A stretch of DNA of 6,809 nt, taken from assembly GCA_020628975.1 (NCBI GenBank), contig JAHDEF010000092.1, positions 1-6,809 on the forward strand, written 5' to 3'. The translations under genes and the position numbers were made by a program. The notes below the pieces were generated by a model, which made no database searches, was not told the DNA's origin, and saw only the letters and a list, made by a program, of their open reading frames with translations. This stretch comes from Aquimarina sp. Lineage in GTDB: Bacteria > Bacteroidota > Bacteroidia > Flavobacteriales > Flavobacteriaceae. This document shows positions 1 through 5,704 of the stretch, piece by piece (the stretch's first letter is position 1; every line of letters begins with the position of its first letter).

Positions 1-1008
1 GTCATGTATTTCTTCAGAATGAATAGCTAGTGGAGTAATAATATGGAAAAATTCATGTGATACCACGTCGATTAAATGCTGTTCGATTTTTTCAAATTCT
101 AATGCGGCAGGTAAAACCACTACGGTAGAGTTATTGTGTTCTAACGCTCCGAAACCTTTTGGGGCTTTCGCATTGCGATCGGCTAAGTATAAAAATATGC
201 TATAGGCATCGGTATGATTTATTTCTCCCATAAAGTGTTTCTGGGCATTCATCATTTTCTGCATGCTTGGCAATAAATCTTTAGCGCTTATTTTATTACC
301 AGAAGAATATACCCCTAGTGTTACTGTAATATCATTAAGCTTAAATTTCTCTAATTCAAATCGACTTAAAAAAATAGGATTATCAATAACGGCTGCATAA
401 CGGTTAAATAAAAAGCTGTCTTCAGTAATGTGATGCGCACTTTTAGAAGCAGATACAGGTTGCGAGCAACCCAAATGAAGGTTAGTGTGATGCTTAACTT
501 TAATATCAAAAGGCTGATTGGTTTGATTTTCTAGAAAACCAACAAAACCGTGTAGATTTAAAATATAATTTCTGTGATGTTCAATGTTAGTTCCTGCTGG
601 CGAAAACACGTCGTGATTAGCTTCAATATCAAAACTATCATTAACAGTGTATTCAATTTTATGTAACTTTTTAGCATTAGAAATTAACCAAGAACTCGTA
701 TCTTTTTGTTGTACGGTTAAGCTTTCGCCTTTGGCATCGTAAGCTTTTATGTTTTCGATAAACTGACCGTAATTATCTATGCTATAAGTGCCAGGGATTA
801 TCTTAGGAAGAAAAAATTGCACCTGATTGTTTACCTGAGGCTTCGGGTAAAAACTTACCTGAATATGATCTTTATTGGTATTGTAAGCGTCAATAATAAC
901 TTTATTGACTACCGATGGTGTTGATGTTGTTGTTGCTGGTAATTTTTGATAAGATTTACAGCTTACAACAAAGCTTAATAAAAGGATAATTCTAAATAAA
1001 AACTTCAT
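1..1008 (-). CDS. M61-family metallopeptidase lipoprotein (N-terminal 336 residues; C-terminus outside window)
   Basis: Likely a zinc aminopeptidase of the M61 (glycyl aminopeptidase-like) family, anchored in the envelope as a lipoprotein. I translated it by hand: 336 codons are open from ATG at 1008 to the window edge, so the 3' end is missing. Residues 1-17 are a lipoprotein signal (MKFLFR, a hydrophobic stretch, then VVSC with the lipidated Cys17). The residues after it (KSYQK) contain no acidic surface-export signal, which suggests the periplasmic leaflet. A segment near residues 63-83 (FFLPKIIPGTYSIDNYGQF) matches the 'lP..iPGsY.i.d' pattern of the M61 N-terminal domain. The zinc motif HEFFH is at residues 318-322, followed by HSEEI. 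The third zinc ligand and any PDZ domain would lie beyond the edge. It starts 15 bases after the HAD gene and is probably co-transcribed with it. I am confident of the family; the substrate is unknown. Confidence 0.88.
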   Translation of the reverse strand, partial: MKFLFRIILLLSFVVSCKSYQKLPATTTSTPSVVNKVIIDAYNTNKDHIQVSFYPKPQVNNQVQFFLPKIIPGTYSIDNYGQFIENIKAYDAKGESLTVQQKDTSSWLISNAKKLHKIEYTVNDSFDIEANHDVFSPAGTNIEHHRNYILNLHGFVGFLENQTNQPFDIKVKHHTNLHLGCSQPVSASKSAHHITEDSFLFNRYAAVIDNPIFLSRFELEKFKLNDITVTLGVYSSGNKISAKDLLPSMQKMMNAQKHFMGEINHTDAYSIFLYLADRNAKAPKGFGALEHNNSTVVVLPAALEFEKIEQHLIDVVSHEFFHIITPLAIHSEEIHD

Positions 1009-1023
1009 GTACTAATTTTTGTT

Positions 1024-1824
1024 CTAAAAATGTTTTTCTAAAAACGCAGCAACGCCATCGTTAACACCTGCTTTTGTATGATATTTGGCTATATCTTTAA
1101 CTTCCTGTTTAGCATTTTCTACGGCAACTCCATAACCTACGGCATTTAGCATTTCCATATCATTATAATTATCACCAAATGCCACAGCTTCATCAAGCTT
1201 TAAATAGGGGTATTGGTGCTCTAACAAATAAGAAATAGCTGTTTTTTTAGAAATCGATTTAGGTGATATTTCAATATAGGTCGATTTTGAGCGGTATAGG
1301 TGTAAATAATTAGTGTAATTGGCTTCTAAAAATTCATAAAGGCGATCAATGTCGTCGATATTCCCCATACACATAATTTTATGTGCGCCTATTTTTTTTG
1401 ATTTCCATTGCCTAATTACCTCTTCATTAGAAAGTAAAGTAGCATCGACCTTGGTATTATTAATTTCTCGTAATGCCCAATAATCTTTTTTAGGAATAAA
1501 CCAGTCATCATTATGGTATAGGCTAAAATGGATATTAGGATCGAACGCAGTAATCGTTTCCGTAAGTGGATTAGGAATTTCTGTAGAATGTAAAATTTCC
1601 TTATTCTTCAAAATAAGCCCTCCGTTATAAGCAATAATAGGTTGATCTTCTATACCACCTACTTTTTGTAAATGCCGCATTGCTTTGGGCATTCTTGCGG
1701 AAATAAGTATTGTGGGGATCGTCCCTTTTATTTTCTTAAAAATCTCGATAGTAGCTTTTGATAGACTTCTTTTTTCGTTGAGAAGTGTACCATCGATATC
1801 CGAAAAAACAATTCGAATAGGCAT
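1024..1824 (-). CDS. Cof-type HAD-IIB family hydrolase (phosphatase)
   Basis: A cytoplasmic, Mg-dependent phosphatase of the haloacid dehalogenase superfamily, subclass IIB. Known relatives dephosphorylate sugar phosphates, nucleotides or cofactors, and the substrate here cannot be read from sequence. The 266 residues are normal for the group. Motif I is FSDIDGTLL (residues 7-15; Asp9 the nucleophile, Asp11 the acid/base). Motif II is ILISAR (39-44, Ser42). NGG at 67-69 is typical of Cof proteins. The motif III lysine is probably Lys193 in SISKKTAI. Motif IV is FGDNYNDMEML (216-226, with Asp218 and Asp222 binding Mg). The cap domain lies between motifs II and III. There is no signal peptide. 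Start ATG at 1824 lies one base after the stop of the DUF2805 gene (TAA-T-ATG), which suggests translational coupling; the M61 gene follows after 15 bases. An A8 run on the coding strand lies at 1392-1399. Confidence 0.93.
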   Translation of the reverse strand: MPIRIVFSDIDGTLLNEKRSLSKATIEIFKKIKGTIPTILISARMPKAMRHLQKVGGIEDQPIIAYNGGLILKNKEILHSTEIPNPLTETITAFDPNIHFSLYHNDDWFIPKKDYWALREINNTKVDATLLSNEEVIRQWKSKKIGAHKIMCMGNIDDIDRLYEFLEANYTNYLHLYRSKSTYIEISPKSISKKTAISYLLEHQYPYLKLDEAVAFGDNYNDMEMLNAVGYGVAVENAKQEVKDIAKYHTKAGVNDGVAAFLEKHF

Positions 1825-1825
1825 A

Positions 1826-2119
1826 TTATCGCTTTGAAATTTTGTTTCCAGTAATTTGTCGTTGTCTCGAGCATTTGAAACGCGTTACACCATCGGTGCG
1901 TAAATAGCGATGTTTCGTAGAACGCCCTTGAACTCGCTTACGCCATCTTTTAAAACTTTGCGGTTTCATTTGATTTCGCATCAAAAGTATCACTTGCTGT
2001 TCAGTAATGCCGAATTGAAAAAGAATGGCTTCAAATGGTGTGCGATCTTCCCACGCCATTTCGATAATACGGTCTAATTCTCTTTCGCTGAAAGTGGGTA
2101 ATGTTTTATTTGAAGACAA
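1826..2119 (-). CDS. DUF2805 / TIGR03643 family small basic protein (TTG start)
   Basis: A conserved protein of unknown function, recognised from the core DRIIEMAWEDRTPFEAI (residues 16-32) and the tail SRQRQITGNKISKR (84-97), which I recall as characteristic of DUF2805/TIGR03643. The 97 residues cover the whole family. Residues 27-51 (TPFEAILFQFG then ITEQQVILLMR) resemble a helix-turn-helix. Residues 52-97 contain 17 Lys/Arg and a single acidic residue (Asp76), so nucleic-acid binding is plausible but is only an inference. The start is TTG at 2119: an in-frame TAG sits two codons upstream (2123-2125), the next Met is residue 21 inside the conserved core, and there is no ATG or GTG between. 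A -7 box at 2139-2146 would give a leader of about 14 bases, which fits. It heads the apparent operon with the HAD and M61 genes. Confidence 0.88.
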   Translation of the reverse strand: MSSNKTLPTFSERELDRIIEMAWEDRTPFEAILFQFGITEQQVILLMRNQMKPQSFKRWRKRVQGRSTKHRYLRTDGVTRFKCSRQRQITGNKISKR

Positions 2120-2138
2120 TAGCTAACGGTGTTTCACA

Positions 2139-2146
2139 CAAAGATA
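2139..2146 (-). promoter_or_regulatory. Candidate Bacteroidota promoter (-7 box) for the DUF2805-HAD-M61 operon
   Basis: The minus strand reads TATCTTTG here, a perfect match to the Bacteroidota -7 consensus TAnnTTTG. Transcription would begin near 2133, about 14 bases before the TTG start. No TTG lies 17-23 bases upstream (the nearest is 26 bases away), so the -33 element is weak or absent. The expected spacer is largely filled by the palindrome at 2149-2164. That arrangement would suit a regulated promoter, which is an inference. Confidence 0.5.
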
Positions 2147-2148
2147 AT

Positions 2149-2164
2149 CATAAATCGATTTATG
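2149..2164. repeat. Perfect 16-bp palindrome, possible operator
   Basis: CATAAATCGATTTATG equals its own reverse complement, with no spacer and no mismatch; the flanking bases (T and T) end the symmetry. It lies two bases upstream of the -7 box of the DUF2805 operon, between the -33 and -7 positions, where a dimeric repressor or activator could act. The sequence is AT-rich, so one such palindrome in a window this size is not far from chance. Its position is the stronger argument. Confidence 0.45.
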
Positions 2165-2235
2165 TATTAACGCAATTCGAATATTTGATATGGGGGCGAT
2201 AACTACTAAAATTCTGATATAGATTTTAAGCTTCG

Positions 2236-4776
2236 CTAGAAAGGATAATTGATTCCGATATTGAAAACGGCTTTGTTAAAACTTAAATTGTTAAACCAGC
2301 GTTCGCCGTTGGGCAATGCGGGATTATGAACCTTAAAGGCGGTATCGAGTCTAAAAATAAAAAAACTGAAATCGTAACGAAGTCCAAATCCGCTTCCGAC
2401 GCCTAATTCTGACAAATCTTTAAGTCCATTGAAAGTCAAGCTAGCATCTTCTTTAAAGTCATCTAAAACATTCCAAATATTACCAGCATCGATAAAAAAG
2501 GCGCCATTTAGTGCTCCTAGAATATTAAATCGATGTTCCGCATTAAATGATAATTTAAAATTAGCTTCATTAAAATCATTGATACCACCACTCGATCCAG
2601 GTCCAAGTCCATAGGCTGTCCACCCTCGGTTGTCGTTTGATCCGCCTGCAAAATAACTTTGCGTAAAAGGAATGGTATTTGAATTATCGTAAGGAATAGC
2701 CACCCCTGCGAAGGTTCTAAAAGCAAAAATATTCTTGTAGCCCAAATCCCAATGTTTAATAAATTCAGTTTCAATTTTGAAAAATTGCGAGTAAGGGACA
2801 TCGAAAAGACTTAGTTGATCATTGGCATCGGGTTCTGAATTTTTTAGTCGCGCTATAGTCGACAAAATATTCCCTGCACTTTCTACTTTACTACGAATTC
2901 TAAAAAAACTTTCATCATAAATATTCTTACGATTGTCATAAATGAAGCTAAAGCTAGAGCTCAGTATAAGGTTGTTTTCTGTCAATCTTCTTCGGCGTTC
3001 AAAAATACTTCGTACACTTGAAAAATTTTCAGGAGAAACGGAATCAGGGTTGTTAATAACATTATTCAAGAAAGGGTCAGTTCCCGAATTTACCATCAAA
3101 TTGCCACTATCATCAAAAAAAGCTGGGTTTACACCGTCGGTATTTTGAGCTACTAAGTTTAAGGTATTGTAACTACTTTGGTATACATTAAAATAATTAT
3201 CGGTATTTAAATTGCGCACATATTGTAGATTGAACACATCTAATTGAAAAGACTTTTTAATATTCGGACGCCAACCATAACTAAACGTTCCGATTACGGT
3301 TTCCTTATCAAGACCAATATTTTGCTGAGAAGTCGCGCTAACTTTTATAGAAGTTCGTGGGGCGCTAGATTTTTTAATCCATCGGTTAAAACCAAACGGA
3401 ATTAAAATTCTAGGAAAATTTAATTTGGCGTCTAAACCAAATTCTGAAATATTGAAAAATTGATCTTCATCGTCGGCAATATCATCCGAAGCACCAAAAT
3501 TACTACGTACAGCAATTTCAAAGTTTTCAGCTCTTCTAAATACATTTCTAATATTTAAAGCCCCATTCACTCCAATACCAAAATCTTGAATAGTTGAGGT
3601 GGTTACATCAAAATTGACACTAAGCGCATATTTTTTTCTAGGTGTAAGTAAAATATTAGCAATTAATTCATCATCGTTCTCAGGATTCTTATTGAAATTA
3701 ATTACGGGGTATTTAAAAACGCCCAAATTGTTAATTGAATTATAGCTAAGCGTTCGTAAACTATCACTGTAAATACTATTAGGTGTAAATTGTAAAGCGT
3801 TAGCAATGGCTTTGGGTTTAAATCGCATTTTATCATACGAAAAAAAGCGAATGCCTTTGTAAGTAGCTGAATCTTGAAGTGTTTTTTTTTGTGTTCTCAA
3901 ATGGTAGTCAGTATACACATTAACACCACTTATTTTTTTCACCGTAAACGGAACACTGTATGTAGAATCTTCTGTAGTAATTTTACGGTTTATAATTTTT
4001 AATCGTAAATTTATTTTATGATTTTTATCAATAGTGTCAGCAGTAAACTTTATGAATTCCTTCTCAAAACCAAAAAAACCTTTATTGCGAAGTCTTTGAG
4101 TAATTTGATTGCGATGCTCTTCTAATTCTTTAGTATTATAAGCCTTACCAGATTGCAACGTGTTTGAAAATTGTTTTTTGTAGATAGAATCTACTTGTTT
4201 AGAGTCAATTTCAACACTTATGTTATCGGTTTTGTAAACCTCCTCCGAGTTTATAAAATAATTTAAAGCGGCTTTAGTAGTGTCAATAGTTCGAATTTCG
4301 TGCGAGCTGCTCACATCGAACCAGCCGCGGTTCCAAAAATAAGCTTCTAGTCTTTTTTTCGATTTTTCAATTTTTCGGTTGCTTATAACTACTGGGGCCT
4401 CACCTGTTTTTTGTTTCCATTCATTAAAATCTTTACGGCGTGCAGCAATACGGTTGACTTGTTTCTTAGATAACAAAGCTGTCAAAAACTTTTTTCTAGT
4501 AGGCTTAGCATTTAATTTTTCAACATATAAAGAATCTGCATTTTCTTTAGAAAGATTATAAAAATGCAGTTTTAAGGGGATTCCCAAAAGTGTTCTATTA
4601 GGCTTTTGTACCAAGTAGTCGTACAGTTTCTTATCTTTCGTTTCTTCACCGTTCACAAAAATTTTATTCTCTGTAAGAAGGTATTTTTCTTTAGGAACTT
4701 TTTTTACAGCGTTACACCCTATAATTATAAGTCCTAAACAAAATAATAGTAATATTTTTACGCTAAATCTATGCAA
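2236..4776 (-). CDS. tamL: TamL: lipidated BamA/TamA-family outer-membrane assembly protein
   Basis: An Omp85-superfamily outer-membrane barrel. In Bacteroidota the TamA-like member carries a lipid anchor (TamL) and is thought to work with TamB in building the outer membrane. Residues 1-21 are a lipoprotein signal (MHRFSVK, a hydrophobic core, then IIIGC with Cys21); no acidic export signal follows. POTRA-like repeats are visible at about 130-180, 180-262 (YNTKELEEHRNQITQRLRNKGF) and 308-380 (ending NNLGVFKYPVINF). The barrel covers about 385-846. It contains FAGGSNDNRGW (709-719), the loop-6 (V/I)RG(F/Y) equivalent with Arg717, then GLGPGSSGG. Late strands include GVGSGFGLRYDF, and the protein ends INYPF with the expected terminal Phe. 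At 846 residues it is longer than enterobacterial TamA, as expected here. The start is TTG at 4776: an in-frame TAG lies upstream, no ATG lies between, and the signal peptide begins at once. No tamB gene is adjacent. A BamA-like paralogue other than TamL is the main alternative. Confidence 0.88.
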   Translation of the reverse strand: MHRFSVKILLLFCLGLIIIGCNAVKKVPKEKYLLTENKIFVNGEETKDKKLYDYLVQKPNRTLLGIPLKLHFYNLSKENADSLYVEKLNAKPTRKKFLTALLSKKQVNRIAARRKDFNEWKQKTGEAPVVISNRKIEKSKKRLEAYFWNRGWFDVSSSHEIRTIDTTKAALNYFINSEEVYKTDNISVEIDSKQVDSIYKKQFSNTLQSGKAYNTKELEEHRNQITQRLRNKGFFGFEKEFIKFTADTIDKNHKINLRLKIINRKITTEDSTYSVPFTVKKISGVNVYTDYHLRTQKKTLQDSATYKGIRFFSYDKMRFKPKAIANALQFTPNSIYSDSLRTLSYNSINNLGVFKYPVINFNKNPENDDELIANILLTPRKKYALSVNFDVTTSTIQDFGIGVNGALNIRNVFRRAENFEIAVRSNFGASDDIADDEDQFFNISEFGLDAKLNFPRILIPFGFNRWIKKSSAPRTSIKVSATSQQNIGLDKETVIGTFSYGWRPNIKKSFQLDVFNLQYVRNLNTDNYFNVYQSSYNTLNLVAQNTDGVNPAFFDDSGNLMVNSGTDPFLNNVINNPDSVSPENFSSVRSIFERRRRLTENNLILSSSFSFIYDNRKNIYDESFFRIRSKVESAGNILSTIARLKNSEPDANDQLSLFDVPYSQFFKIETEFIKHWDLGYKNIFAFRTFAGVAIPYDNSNTIPFTQSYFAGGSNDNRGWTAYGLGPGSSGGINDFNEANFKLSFNAEHRFNILGALNGAFFIDAGNIWNVLDDFKEDASLTFNGLKDLSELGVGSGFGLRYDFSFFIFRLDTAFKVHNPALPNGERWFNNLSFNKAVFNIGINYPF

Positions 4777-4802
4777 ACAAATTCTTGTTTTCGAAGTAAT
4801 CT

Positions 4803-4834
4803 CAAAAGTACACTATTTGTATGGTAAGCAAAAA
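4803..4834 (-). promoter_or_regulatory. Candidate promoter of tamL (TTTG-N18-TACTTTTG)
   Basis: On the minus strand a TTTTTG run at 4834-4829 supplies a -33 TTTG/TTG element. After 18 bases comes TACTTTTG (4810-4803), a perfect match to the -7 consensus TAnnTTTG. Both boxes and the spacing fit the known Bacteroidota promoter. Transcription should begin near 4797, giving a leader of about 20 bases before the TTG start of tamL. The -33 box lies inside codons 3-5 of the divergent methyltransferase gene and the spacer covers its start codon, so the two genes share overlapping 5' control DNA. Confidence 0.65.
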
Positions 4835-5552
4835 TCAAAAGAAACTGATTCGTAGTTTAAAAATGAAAAAATTTCGAAAGCAGCATGGCTTTTTTGTTGC
4901 AGAAGGGATAAAAGTTATTCACGAGTTTGCCAAACAAGATTTTGAAATTGTAAACCTTTTTGTTGAAAGTGATCAAACACAGTATTTTGAAGCTTTTGAA
5001 GAAAAAATAATTTCAGTTTCATCGCAAGAATTAAAACAACTTACATTTCTAACGACATCGCAAAAAGCGCTAGCAGTTTTTAAAATAAAAGCAGCTAATA
5101 CACCTCAGGAAAAAGGCTTGCAATTAGTGCTTGATGATATTAAAGATCCTGGTAACTTAGGAACAATTATTCGGCTAGCTGATTGGTTTGGAGTAGAAAA
5201 AATAGTGTGTTCAAACGAAACGGTTGACTGCTATAATCCCAAAGTGGTGCAGGCAACAATGGGTTCATTGTCAAGGGTATCCGTTGAGTATACGGATATT
5301 ATAGATTATTTAAGAAATGCTGATATTCCAATTTATGGTGGATTTATGGAAGGGGAAAATGTTTATACCTCTACATTAGCTAATGAAGCTATAGTAGTTA
5401 TGGGAAATGAGGCTAACGGAATTTCTTCAGAAATAGAAACTTTAATTACTCAAAAGATTAGCATTCCTCGTTTTGGAAAGATAAAGGTCACCGAAAGTTT
5501 AAATGTGGCTACAGCAACAGCTATTTTACTAAGTGAATTCAAAAGAGGATAA
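4821..5552 (+). CDS. TrmH/SpoU-family RNA 2'-O-methyltransferase
   Basis: A SPOUT-class methyltransferase that transfers a methyl group from S-adenosylmethionine to a ribose 2'-OH of rRNA or tRNA; the target nucleotide cannot be assigned. It has 243 residues. The N-terminal substrate-binding domain occupies about 1-95 (SKNQKKLIRSL start, then FFVAEGIKVIHEF). The knotted catalytic domain follows, with all three family motifs: motif 1 DDIKDPGNLGTIIRLAD (105-121; Asn112 and the catalytic Arg118), motif 2 VVMGNEANGIS (192-202; Asn196, Glu197), and motif 3 IPRFGKIKVTESLNVATA (215-232; Ser226, Leu227, Asn228). Start ATG at 4821 keeps the conserved SKNQ opening; Met15 would cut into the domain. No Shine-Dalgarno is seen, as is usual in this phylum. 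It diverges from tamL across 44 bases. I found no convincing plus-strand promoter; TATTTTTA at 4753-4760, inside tamL, is a one-mismatch candidate without a -33 partner. Confidence 0.93.
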   Translation: MVSKNQKKLIRSLKMKKFRKQHGFFVAEGIKVIHEFAKQDFEIVNLFVESDQTQYFEAFEEKIISVSSQELKQLTFLTTSQKALAVFKIKAANTPQEKGLQLVLDDIKDPGNLGTIIRLADWFGVEKIVCSNETVDCYNPKVVQATMGSLSRVSVEYTDIIDYLRNADIPIYGGFMEGENVYTSTLANEAIVVMGNEANGISSEIETLITQKISIPRFGKIKVTESLNVATATAILLSEFKRG

Positions 5553-5609
5553 AATTTATAGTTAGGAGTAATTCTACCCTAGAGGCTAAAGTAATTGTGT
5601 TTTTAATAG

Positions 5610-5635
5610 AAAAGCATTAACCTGTTACGCTTTTT
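5610..5635 (+). terminator. Weak candidate intrinsic terminator after the methyltransferase gene
   Basis: AAAAGC (5610-5615) pairs with GCTTTT (5629-5634), and the inner TAA/TTA could extend the stem. The right arm runs into a T5 tract (5631-5635). It lies 57 bases after the methyltransferase stop and 69 bases before recG, a sensible place for termination. The stem has only two G-C pairs and an interior mismatch, so it may be chance in AT-rich DNA. Confidence 0.3.
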
Positions 5636-5672
5636 AAAATTAAAGGTATTTGGTATCTTCCCTATAGAAAAC

Positions 5673-5698
5673 ATAGTAAAGACATTATAATAGTAAAG
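5673..5698. repeat. Two direct copies of ATAGTAAAG upstream of recG
   Basis: ATAGTAAAG occurs at 5673-5681 and again at 5690-5698, a 17-base period, with the second copy ending six bases before the recG ATG. The two copies are identical. They may lie in the recG leader or promoter area. No TAnnTTTG box is present in this gap, so the recG promoter is not identified. The repeat may be incidental. Confidence 0.4.
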
Positions 5699-5704
5699 TA
5701 ATTC

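Noticed and set aside
2196..2236. Possible terminator hairpin after tamL (GCGA/TCGC with inner TAAAAT/ATTTTA on the minus strand)
   Set aside because: The stem is broken by large loops and mostly A-T pairs, and no T tract follows, so I do not call it a terminator.
2429..2614. Plus-strand open frame of 61 codons
   Set aside because: It lies antisense inside tamL, has no family resemblance, and tamL is strongly supported over the same bases.
2517..2801. Minus-strand open frame of 94 codons
   Set aside because: It is an out-of-frame shadow of the tamL barrel region, which is intact in its own frame, so it is neither a frameshift remnant nor a separate gene.
2942..3148. Plus-strand open frame of 68 codons
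   Set aside because: It is antisense to tamL with no recognisable domain or promoter.
4379..4561. Plus-strand open frame of 60 codons
   Set aside because: It is antisense to the tamL N-terminal region with no supporting features.
4814..4819. TATTTG as a plus-strand -7 box for the methyltransferase
   Set aside because: It lacks the two spacer bases of TAnnTTTG, and transcription from it would start inside or after the ATG at 4821.
5553..5704. Possible small peptide gene in the gap before recG (23 codons on the minus strand, ATG within the gap)
   Set aside because: It is very short, has no recognisable promoter or conserved sequence, and overlaps the candidate terminator hairpin.
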